A stretch of 64,000 nucleotides of DNA from Phenylobacterium sp. Root700. GTDB taxonomy: Bacteria; Pseudomonadota; Alphaproteobacteria; Caulobacterales; Caulobacteraceae. The position numbers and the translations under genes are program-made. The notes beneath the pieces were generated by a model, which saw only the letters and a list, made by a program, of their open reading frames with translations, had not been told where the DNA came from and did not search any database. Below are positions 52,615-59,835 of the stretch, one piece after another. Every line of letters begins with the position of its first letter. Within the stretch, counting starts at the first letter, position 1. The stretch lies in assembly GCF_001429025.1 (NCBI RefSeq), contig NZ_LMHT01000004.1:72825-136824 (forward strand), in the 5' to 3' direction.

Positions 52615-53021
52615 CCGCTGCGCTCGGCGTCCAGATAGCGCCGAACCCGCATCAGGTCGGTCAGCTCGCCGCCCAGCATGATCTCCAGCGCCGAGCGGCC
52701 CCCGAAGGCGTCGTTGGGGGCCTTGATCCAGGCGTAGCCGCGCTGCGGCTCGCGAAAGACGATCCGCAGCGCCTTGTGCACGCCCATCAGGTTGGACAGC
52801 CGCGCCTTGGCGTCCCGGTCGATCCGGCCCTGCTCGCCGCCCTTCCAGCGACGATAGGAGCGCGCCGGCATGTCGAGCAAGGTCGCGGCCTGCTCATCGG
52901 TCAGGTCCCAACGCGCGAACAGATTGACCACGGCGCGGAACATCGCTGCTGCCTCTTCGTCCGAAATCGGATCGGGCCGGAAGGCGTGAACGGCGGTGTC
53001 GATCGGCAACACAAGCATCAT
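52608..53021 (-). CDS. Xre/MbcA/ParS-type antitoxin
   Basis: Protein of 137 residues from ATG 53021 (GGAG seven bases upstream). HTH region with WDLTDEQAATLLDMPARSYR, and the C-terminal MbcA/ParS-like toxin-binding domain (SALEIMLGGELTDLMRVRRY). Neutralises the RES toxin and probably represses the operon through the 9-bp inverted repeat upstream. Confidence 0.9.
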   Translation of the reverse strand: MMLVLPIDTAVHAFRPDPISDEEAAAMFRAVVNLFARWDLTDEQAATLLDMPARSYRRWKGGEQGRIDRDAKARLSNLMGVHKALRIVFREPQRGYAWIKAPNDAFGGRSALEIMLGGELTDLMRVRRYLDAERSGW

Positions 53022-53031
53022 GTCGCATCTC

Positions 53032-53066
53032 CATTTGGCCACATATACGCAAAATTCGGCCAAATG
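53032..53066. promoter_or_regulatory. Operator of the RES/Xre pair
   Basis: CATTTGGCC and GGCCAAATG form a perfect 9-bp inverted repeat with a 17-base AT-rich spacer, directly upstream of the antitoxin start. Confidence 0.6.
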
Positions 53067-53103
53067 GCAAGAACGACGGCATCGGGCGAGGACGGCGACG
53101 CCG

Positions 53104-53328
53104 TCAGCGGTCGTCCTCAGGAATGAAGTCGGTGATCTTGCATTGGAGCACGCGGGCGATGTGGATCAGCCGCGACGTTGCGATCCGGTTCCCCCCCAGC
53201 TCGTACTTCTGAATCTGCTGGAAACTCAGGCCCAGCGCCTTGGCGAGGGCGTTCTGGCTGACGCCAATCTCGATGCGGCGCGCGCGGACCGCTTCACCGA
53301 TGACGACGTCGATGGGATCTTGCGTCAT
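53104..53328 (-). CDS. XRE-family regulator
   Basis: Protein of 74 residues from ATG 53328; ATG 53364 is also in frame. A canonical HTH is present: IGEAVRARRIEIGVSQNALA, KALGLSFQQIQKYELGGNRI and TSRLIHIARVLQC, ending ITDFIPEDDR. This layout is common in alphaproteobacterial regulators of the SinR/SdpR type. No operator was recognised. Lies between the TA module and the SNase-like gene. Confidence 0.82.
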   Translation of the reverse strand: MTQDPIDVVIGEAVRARRIEIGVSQNALAKALGLSFQQIQKYELGGNRIATSRLIHIARVLQCKITDFIPEDDR

Positions 53329-53370
53329 GGGCGTCGGTCTAGGCATCGCGCGCCTCGCTGGCATGGATGA

Positions 53371-53802
53371 TCATCGGCCGTTCCCGCCCTCCTGAACGCC
53401 GGCGCCGCGCATCAGATCGCCGATGGGCGCCCCGCCGATCGCGCAGACGGCGACCACCCGGTCATGGCTGCGATGCCGCGCCGAGCACACCGCGCGCTTG
53501 CCCTTGGCCAGACGCTCCAGGGTCGCCTTCGCCTGACGGCCGCCAGGCGCGTTCAACTCGGGCGCGTAGAAGTCGGCGACGCGGACCTCGACGAGGTTTT
53601 CCGGAGCTCGGCCGCCCACGGCGACGCACAGGCTGTCGCCATCGCCGACATAGGTGATCGGGCCGCTGAAGGCCTTGCCCTTCGCCAGATAGGCCGGCGT
53701 CGGGCCACGATCTGGGATGGCCTTGCAGGGATCGGCCGACGCCGGAAGGGCGACGGCCGAAGTCGCCAGCACGACGATGAGTTGCAGCGCCTTTCTCAAC
53801 AA
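53371..53802 (-). CDS. Secreted SNase-like (thermonuclease) domain protein
   Basis: Protein of 143 residues from TTG 53802 (GGAG seven bases upstream), which leaves a good signal peptide (MLRKALQLIVVLATSAVALP). The SNase-like fold is shown by GPITYVGDGDSLCVAVGG and VEVRVADFYAPELN. The usual catalytic Arg/Glu loop is only partly visible, so activity is uncertain. Periplasmic or extracellular. Confidence 0.8.
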   Translation of the reverse strand: MLRKALQLIVVLATSAVALPASADPCKAIPDRGPTPAYLAKGKAFSGPITYVGDGDSLCVAVGGRAPENLVEVRVADFYAPELNAPGGRQAKATLERLAKGKRAVCSARHRSHDRVVAVCAIGGAPIGDLMRGAGVQEGGNGR

Positions 53803-53841
53803 GGTTGAGCTCCAGGACAAAGAGGAATGGGGGGAAGAGTG

Positions 53842-53919
53842 ATGAGATTCACGGCGACGGCCATCGTTATTCTATGCGTGATGTCCGCTGGCGATACGCG
53901 CGCCGAAAAGGCGCCCTAG
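53842..53919 (+). CDS. Possible truncated secretory peptide
   Basis: A 25-residue frame from ATG 53842, after a strong GGGGGAAGAG site. It reads as a signal peptide (MRFTATAIVILCVMSAG) and then stops. It may be the 5' stub of a deleted exported-protein gene. Confidence 0.3.
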   Translation: MRFTATAIVILCVMSAGDTRAEKAP

Positions 53920-54080
53920 CCATCTGCGGGGGCCTGCTCGCACCACACCCGGCGCTCAGCACGCCCCCCATAGCAGCCGTCGCCAGGTCCCTGCGGCCGC
54001 GAACCCTGGCGACGTCCGCCTCTAATCCAGACTCCACAAAACCTAAATGTTCTGCTTATGTTCTCACTGGAGATCTGAAC

Positions 54081-54461
54081 ATGAGCGACATCCTCATCGG
54101 CGGCGTCCCGTTCCTGGCGCTCTCACATCGCGACGGTCGTTTCGTGCGGACGCCTGGCCTTTTCGCCTTCGCGCGGCGCGAGGCGAGCGGCGTCCATCAG
54201 GTCCTGCATCTTGAAATGACCGAGGCGATCGATCGCGACGCCGGCCCCGCTCACCACCGTTGGGCCTGGGCACTCGGCGAGGGCATGAACACCCTGCTCG
54301 TCCATGGCTTCGGACAGCCCGCTCCCCTTCCCGAAGACGCCCCCTTGGACTGGGAGACCGTGACCTGGCATCGCGATGCGAAGGTGACGTTTCTCGGCGA
54401 GGATCGCGCCGCCGAAACCGATCTGCTTCCGCTTGTCGCGGGCGGCCGCCGCGAGATCTGA
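54081..54461 (+). CDS. Hypothetical protein
   Basis: Protein of 126 residues from ATG 54081 (GGAG eight bases upstream). Starts MSDILIGGVPFLALSHRDGR and contains many His/Trp residues (HHRWAWALGEGMNTLLVHGF). No signal, no helix, no family recognised. AT-richer upstream sequence suggests its own promoter. Confidence 0.65.
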   Translation: MSDILIGGVPFLALSHRDGRFVRTPGLFAFARREASGVHQVLHLEMTEAIDRDAGPAHHRWAWALGEGMNTLLVHGFGQPAPLPEDAPLDWETVTWHRDAKVTFLGEDRAAETDLLPLVAGGRREI

Positions 54462-54533
54462 ACCCGGAACAATCACCCAAGCGCGATGGCCCGGCGACGC
54501 CTCAGCATTTTCTCATTCATGCAATTTCAGAAC

Positions 54534-54664
54534 GCACCATAAATGGTGCCCTATCTCGTCATACGCCCCATTTCTGATGCACTCCCGCAATATTGGACTT
54601 GCAGAAGCCCCATCCGCACCATAACTTGTGCATTATCGTCGTTAGATCCCCAATTCTGGTGCAC
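54534..54664. promoter_or_regulatory. Duplicated operator array upstream of hipB
   Basis: Site A (GCACCATAAATGGTGC, 54534-54549, perfect palindrome) and site B (CCCCATTTCTGATGCAC, 54566-54582) recur 82 bases later as GCACCATAACTTGTGC (54616-54631) and CCCCAATTCTGGTGCAC (54648-54664). The second pair runs up to the hipB ATG. Likely HipB binding sites with autorepression. Confidence 0.6.
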
Positions 54665-54665
54665 C

Positions 54666-54995
54666 ATGAAGGCCTCGAAAGCACAGTCGGCCCTCCCCTT
54701 GGCGGTTCGCCGCGCCCTGGCCAACCTTGGCCGCGACATCTCCACCGCACGCCGCCGCCGCAGCATGACCATCGCCACCCTGGCCGAGCGGGCCTTCGTC
54801 GGCCGCAACACCATCACCCGCGTCGAACGCGGCGACCCCGGCGTGGCCCTGGGCATCTACGCAACGGTCCTGTTCGTGCTGGGCTTGGCCGACCGACTGG
54901 GCGCCCTGGCCGATCCCGCCACGGATCAGGTCGGCCTGACCTTGGCCGAGGAGCAGCTGCCAAAACGCGTGCGCGCACCGGCGGCCGCCCACTGA
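54666..54995 (+). CDS. HipB-like XRE antitoxin
   Basis: Protein of 109 residues. HTH domain with LGRDISTARRRRSMTIATLA, ERAFVGRNTITRVERGDPG and a C-terminal helix. Starts within the operator array and ends one base before hipA, so translation is coupled. Expected to bind HipA and repress the operon. Confidence 0.88.
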   Translation: MKASKAQSALPLAVRRALANLGRDISTARRRRSMTIATLAERAFVGRNTITRVERGDPGVALGIYATVLFVLGLADRLGALADPATDQVGLTLAEEQLPKRVRAPAAAH

Positions 54996-54996
54996 C

Positions 54997-56238
54997 ATGG
55001 AGCGGGAGATCGAAGTCCATATCGACTGGAACGGCGCGACCCGGCCGGTCGGCCGGCTCTGGGCCCGCGCCAAGGGCGCGCGCCAGACCTGCTCCTTCGC
55101 CTACGCCCCGACCTGGCTGGGCCTGACGGGCGCATTCGCCCTCGATCCGAACCTCCCCCTGGTGCGCGGAGATGTCCACTGGGACGGCGGCCTGTTCAAC
55201 GCCTTCAGCGACCCGGCGCCCGACCGTTGGGGCCGCAACCTGATGGGCCGTCGTGAGCGCCACCAAGCCAAGCATGAAGGCCGGGCGCCCCGCACCCTCC
55301 TGGAGGCCGACTTCCTGATGCTGGTGGAGGATCAGACCCGCCTGGGCGCCCTGCGCTTCCGCGATATGGGCGCTCAGGCCTTCCAGGCGGCCGACGCTCG
55401 TCCCGTGCCGCCGCTGGTCGCCCTGCCCAAGCTGTTGGGGGCGGCGCGTCGCATTCTCGACGACACGGAAACCGACGAGGACCTGCGTCTGTTGCTAGCG
55501 CCCGGCAGTTCGCTCGGCGGCGCCCGCCCGAAGGCCTCGGTGCTCGGCGCGGACGGCCGGCTGCTGATGGCCAAATTCCCCAGCCAGACCGACGACTGGC
55601 CGATCCCGACCTGGGAATCGGTGGCCATGACCCTGGCCAAGCTGGCCGGCGTCATCGTCCCGGCCTTTCAGCTGCGTCAAGCGGCCAGGCGGCCGGTGTT
55701 CATGATGTCCCGCTTCGACCGCACGCCCGACGGCGGTCGCCGGCCGTTCTGCTCGGCCCTTACCGCGCTCGGCGCCGCCGATGGCGAGACCCGCAGCTAT
55801 ATGGAGCTGGTCGATTTCCTGCGCCAGGACGGCGCGGACGCCCCGGGAGACGCGGCCCAGCTCTGGCGGCGGATGGTGTTCAACATCCTGATCTCCAACA
55901 ATGACGACCATCTGCGCAACCACGGCTTCCTGCGCGAACCGGACGGATGGCGGCTCTCGCCGGCCTACGACCTCAACCCCATGCCCGCCGATGTGAAGCC
56001 CAGGATCCACGCCCTCGCCCTCAACGAGACCGACCAGGACGCCTCGCTCGACACCGTGCTCGGCGTGGCCGGCCATTTCCGGCTCGGCATGGCCGAGGCC
56101 CGCGCCATCGCCAGAGAGGTCGGCGACGTGGTGGCCGCCTGGCGCGACGTCGCAGCTCAGCACAGCCTCACCGCCAATCAGATTGATCGGATGGCCAGCG
56201 CTTTCGAAACCAACGACCTCGCCGCCGCCCGCGTCTAG
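54997..56238 (+). CDS. HipA-family Ser/Thr kinase toxin
   Basis: Protein of 413 residues. The N-terminal HipA subdomain is followed by a P-loop-like GSSLGGARPK (170-179), MAKF (K193) at the ATP site, NNDDHLRNHG (301-310) as catalytic loop and AYDLNP (323-328) as the DFG-equivalent metal loop. HipA kinases phosphorylate aminoacyl-tRNA synthetases and cause growth arrest. The length is close to the usual 410-440. Partner of HipB upstream. Confidence 0.9.
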   Translation: MEREIEVHIDWNGATRPVGRLWARAKGARQTCSFAYAPTWLGLTGAFALDPNLPLVRGDVHWDGGLFNAFSDPAPDRWGRNLMGRRERHQAKHEGRAPRTLLEADFLMLVEDQTRLGALRFRDMGAQAFQAADARPVPPLVALPKLLGAARRILDDTETDEDLRLLLAPGSSLGGARPKASVLGADGRLLMAKFPSQTDDWPIPTWESVAMTLAKLAGVIVPAFQLRQAARRPVFMMSRFDRTPDGGRRPFCSALTALGAADGETRSYMELVDFLRQDGADAPGDAAQLWRRMVFNILISNNDDHLRNHGFLREPDGWRLSPAYDLNPMPADVKPRIHALALNETDQDASLDTVLGVAGHFRLGMAEARAIAREVGDVVAAWRDVAAQHSLTANQIDRMASAFETNDLAAARV

Positions 56239-56250
56239 AGGCCGATGCCG

Positions 56251-56489
56251 AGGCCGAACAGGTGGGAACAGGGCCTGGACGGCGATCAACGCTATGAGTA
56301 CCTGATCCCGATCGAGGTCCCGCCGGCTCGGCCGCTGTCTGGCACCGCAACACTTGGCACGGCTCGCTCCCGCGCAAGACGCCTGGGCCGCGGGTCAACC
56401 TGGCGACCTACTTCTGCGGTGAGTACATGCCCCCTCAGGAAGACTATCGCCACGGCGCGCCGGAGCGAACTGGCCAGCAGCAGAACTAG
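56251..56489 (+). pseudogene. Phytanoyl-CoA dioxygenase (PhyH) family pseudogene, C-terminal part
   Basis: The first frame reads GDQRYEYLIPIEVPPA. At about 56320-56330 the frame shifts, and from 56337 it reads VWHRNTWHGSLPRKTPGPRV, then NLATYFCGEYMPPQEDY and a stop at 56489. Together they match the end of PhyH-type dioxygenases, including the His of NTWHG and the Arg that binds 2-oxoglutarate. One missing G in CCCG(G)CCGG would explain the shift. The 5' part, with the HxD metal site, is absent. The following 186 bases hold nothing recognised. Confidence 0.65.
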
Positions 56490-56675
56490 CCAGGACGTCT
56501 AGCGCAGCAAGCTTCGCGCCCGCCTGGGGCCCTGAACGAGCAGACCGCCAACCGCGCGGCGATCGCCGGCGCAGCTTCCAGAACCAAGCGGCCTTGGAGT
56601 GGGAGACCGCGTCCCGCGTCCGCCCGCTAGACCGGCAGCGGGCCCGAGCTTCACGCACCTCGCGCCGCCTAACGA

Positions 56676-57857
56676 TCACACTTCGGCTGCGTTCGGCGCC
56701 ACGCGAAGGAAGTTCTCCTCGTAGAACTTGGTCTTCACCGCCTCGCTGCGGCCCTCCAGGTGGCGTTCGAACTTGCCGATCGGGTCGCGGCCGCCCTCGA
56801 TGTGGGGGTAGTCGCTGGAGAACAGGTAGAGATCGGCGCTCGACTGATCGAGCATCGAACCCAGGTCCTCCAGCGGGAAAGGCGTGAACGCCATCTGCTC
56901 GACGATCTGCTGAGTGGGACTGCGCGTTTGGACTTGCAGATTGGCGTCGTTGCGCCCCCAGGTGCGCGCCACCCAGTCCAGCCGCCGCAGCATTTCCGGA
57001 ACCCAACCGGCCCCCAGCTCGATCGCCGCGCCGCGCAGGTTCGGGTGACGGTCCAGTACGCCGTCCAGCACCATCATGCTGATGAAGGCCTCGGGCACCT
57101 GGTGCTGCAGGGCCGCGTCCTTGGTGCGCACGTTCTCGCCGCCGCCCAGCCAGTCCTTCACCGGCGCCCGGCCGTTGTTGCCCCAGGCCTGGGCCAGCTG
57201 CAGCGGCGCGCCGCCCACATGCATCAGGAACGGAACCCGCGCCTCGGCCAGGCGCGCCCAGAAGGGTTCGAAATCGACATGCCCGGGTGAGCGCCCCAGC
57301 GGCGCGCGGTGCGGCACCCAGACCGCGCCCAGGCCCTGGGCGAGCACCCAATCCAGCTCGGCCAGCGCCAGCTCCGGCTCGTCCAATGGGATCGCCGCCA
57401 CACCGATCATCCGACTATCGGTCTTGCAGAAGTCGGCCATGTGCCGGTTGTGCGCCCGGGTCGCGCCATAGCGCAGCCGCGGCTCCAGCTTCGAACTGGG
57501 GGAAAACGGCATCCGCAGGCTGTGGGTGGCGAACACCAGTTGCTTGGTGAACCCCAGCAGGTCCAGCGCCTTGGAGCGGTCGGCGCTGTCGAAGGCGCCC
57601 AAGGCCTGGATCTCCTTGGATTTGGCGATCAGCTCATCGCCCATGGCGATCTGCTCGGTGCGGTGCGCGTCGCTATGCCGGTTGCCCTGGCCCACGATCA
57701 CCGCCACCTCCTCGTCGGTGACGACCGAGGCCGAGTAGCTCACCTCCGGGATCTCGTCCCGCAGACCCGGGTCGGCGTACTTCTTCAGGAAGTCCGGCAG
57801 TTCCATGATGTGGCTGTCAGCATCATAGAACGCGCGAGTCGCGGGCGCATAGGTCAT
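56676..57857 (-). CDS. Amidohydrolase family 2 protein
   Basis: Protein of 393 residues from ATG 57857 (AGGAGG six bases upstream). Begins YDADSHIMELPDFL (the HxH-type motif reads DSH), has PFLMHVGG, PNLRGAAIELGAGWVPEMLR, and the catalytic Asp in YLFSSDYPHIEGG. Related to decarboxylases and hydrolases of aromatic or lactone acids in this family. Substrate unknown. It stands alone. Confidence 0.9.
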   Translation of the reverse strand: MTYAPATRAFYDADSHIMELPDFLKKYADPGLRDEIPEVSYSASVVTDEEVAVIVGQGNRHSDAHRTEQIAMGDELIAKSKEIQALGAFDSADRSKALDLLGFTKQLVFATHSLRMPFSPSSKLEPRLRYGATRAHNRHMADFCKTDSRMIGVAAIPLDEPELALAELDWVLAQGLGAVWVPHRAPLGRSPGHVDFEPFWARLAEARVPFLMHVGGAPLQLAQAWGNNGRAPVKDWLGGGENVRTKDAALQHQVPEAFISMMVLDGVLDRHPNLRGAAIELGAGWVPEMLRRLDWVARTWGRNDANLQVQTRSPTQQIVEQMAFTPFPLEDLGSMLDQSSADLYLFSSDYPHIEGGRDPIGKFERHLEGRSEAVKTKFYEENFLRVAPNAAEV

Positions 57858-58301
57858 GGCATCCTCCTGCACGCCCGCGCCTGTCCCGGGCGAGCTTCGA
57901 CGCTGAGCCTAGTTGGCTGCCGCGCGCAGGGCGAGCGGTATGATGCCCCCTCGGGGCCATTCAGGTTCCCATAGCCGGCGTCGAGACGTGAGCAGCACGT
58001 AGCGACCGCTTTCAGACATCGGCTCCCAGCCGTGACGTGGACGAATCTCGACGTCCGCTAGCAGGGGCTCGCTGGATGACATCCGCGAGCGTATTCGTGG
58101 GCTCATTCTACCTCGTGGCGGACATTGTCGAACGATCGCCTCGGCCACACGATCCGAGCGCACCAGAAGCGGCGACGCCACGTCAGCGCAACTGGATGCC
58201 CACCCGCTCACCCCCGCCGAGCACGCCCGGCAGCTGGATGTCTTCGACGTGCGAGGGCGCCAATTTAGACGCCGCCGAAAGCCGTCCTCAGAGACTTTGG
58301 C
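57858..58301. other. Intergenic stretch without a convincing gene
   Basis: About 440 bases. A minus-strand frame (57909-58211) has an unremarkable arginine/serine-rich product and no family resemblance. No RNA gene or operator was recognised. Confidence 0.4.
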
Positions 58302-58425
58302 GCTGCGCGAGCTCGCAAGCCCGCCAGCCAGATCGCCGCTAGGATCAAAGCGCGGCAGGCTTGGACCACGGGCGCGATGAGTTCGGCTGAGACACGGCGC
58401 TCGTCGTCAGCTTCCAGGGGCGCCG
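58302..58425. repeat. Imperfect direct repeat, right copy
   Basis: Matches 42186-42300 (peptidase 3' end and flank). Shared blocks and small indels show common ancestry. The copies are in the same orientation and bracket about 16 kb. Confidence 0.55.
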
Positions 58426-58430
58426 TCGCC
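58331..58430 (-). pseudogene. C-terminal fragment of an M28-like peptidase paralogue
   Basis: The minus strand encodes ADDERRVSAELIAPVVQACR then ALILAAI, against ADDARCVSADLILPAAQACR then ALILAAI at the C-terminus of the peptidase at 42204. The stop TAG is replaced by TGG here. Nothing upstream of this segment resembles the rest of the peptidase. Confidence 0.7.
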
Positions 58431-58440
58431 GAAACTAAGA

Positions 58441-59835
58441 TCAATCAGTCTGGCCGCCTCCTAGGGCCGCGTACAAGGCGACCTGATTGCGCAGATTGGT
58501 CCCGCGAAGCTGCAGCAGCGCCTGCTGGGCCGAGAACAGGCTCCGTTCAGCGTCGAGCACTTCCAGATAAATGGCGATGCCGTTGGAGTAGCGAAGATGC
58601 GCCGTCTCGGCCAGGCGCTCCTGCGCGGCGACGGCGCGTTCCTGGGCCAGGATCTGGTCGGCGATGTAGCGGCGGCCGGCCAGGGCGTCGGCGACTTCCT
58701 GGAACGCGGTTTGGATAGTGCGCTGGTAGGTGGCCGCGGCGATGTCGCGCTGGGCGCGCGCCGAGTCGAGCTGGCCGCGCCGTGCGCCCCAATCGAGGAT
58801 CGGCAGGGCTGCGCCCGCCCCATAGTTCCAGGCCCGGCCATCGCCTCCGACCAGGTCTCCAAGCTCACGCGAGGCGTAGCCGCTCGCCCCGGTGAGGGAG
58901 ATCCTTGGCAGGAAGGCCGCGCGGGCGGCGCCGATATTAGCGTTGGCCGCACGAAGCTGGGCCTCGGCCTGCATGATGTCGGGCCGGTTGACGAGCAGGT
59001 CGGACGGCAGGCCGGCGTCGAGCCGGTCGAACATCTGCTGCTGCGCCAACGGCAAGGGCGGGGGCAGCGCGGCGGTGTCCACTGGCCCGCCGACGAGAAC
59101 GGTGAGCAGGTTGACCGCGGTGGCTTCGGTTCGCCGCAGCTCGGCGAGCTGGGTCTGTGCGTCGGTCAGCAGCGAGACGGACTGATCGTAGTCGGCTGAA
59201 GAGGTGACGCCGGCCTCAAGCCTCAGCCGCGCGATCTCCAGGCCTTCCCGGCGAGAGGCGAGCGTTCGCTGCGCCAGGGCGATCCGCTCCTCGTTCTCGC
59301 GCAGGGTCATATAGGCCACGGCGACCTGGCGGATCAGGGAGAGGCGGAACGCACGCTGGCCGTCGACGCTCGCCAGGTAACTGTACCGCGCGGCGGTGGA
59401 GAGGTTGCGGACGCGGCCCCAGAAATCGAGCTCGAAGGCCGATATGCCCAGGTCGAGGTCGTAGGAATCGGCTGTCGCCGCAAGGCCCGTTCCCGTGACG
59501 CCCACCGACTGCCGGGCCCGGCCCCCCGATGCGCCTAGATCGACGTTCGGAAGTTGGGCGGAGCGCTGGATGCGGTACTGGGCCCTGGCCTGCTCGACCT
59601 GCGCCACAGAGACCGCGAGGTCGCGATTGTTGGCGAGCGCCTTGGAGATCACGATTTCCAGGCGCGGATCATCGAAGAAGTCGCGCCAGGAGACCTGGAC
59701 AGCGGGGCGTGCGCCGGGGAGCGGCTCGCTGAGCGGGAAGGTCGCGGCCACCGGCGGGGTCGGCCGCACATAGGTCGGGGCGAGCGAGCAGCCGCCGAGG
59801 GCCGCCGCGGCGAGCAGGACGGGCCAGCTACGCAT
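58441..59835 (-). CDS. NodT-family outer-membrane efflux lipoprotein
   Basis: Protein of 464 residues. A lipoprotein signal ends at LGGC (C16). Two OEP domains have the TolC-like repeats (LDAGLPSDLLVNRPDIMQAE and RQVAVAYMTLRENEERIALA). It forms the outer-membrane channel of the RND pump. The start overlaps the pump gene end by eight bases. Confidence 0.95.
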   Translation of the reverse strand: MRSWPVLLAAAALGGCSLAPTYVRPTPPVAATFPLSEPLPGARPAVQVSWRDFFDDPRLEIVISKALANNRDLAVSVAQVEQARAQYRIQRSAQLPNVDLGASGGRARQSVGVTGTGLAATADSYDLDLGISAFELDFWGRVRNLSTAARYSYLASVDGQRAFRLSLIRQVAVAYMTLRENEERIALAQRTLASRREGLEIARLRLEAGVTSSADYDQSVSLLTDAQTQLAELRRTEATAVNLLTVLVGGPVDTAALPPPLPLAQQQMFDRLDAGLPSDLLVNRPDIMQAEAQLRAANANIGAARAAFLPRISLTGASGYASRELGDLVGGDGRAWNYGAGAALPILDWGARRGQLDSARAQRDIAAATYQRTIQTAFQEVADALAGRRYIADQILAQERAVAAQERLAETAHLRYSNGIAIYLEVLDAERSLFSAQQALLQLRGTNLRNQVALYAALGGGQTD

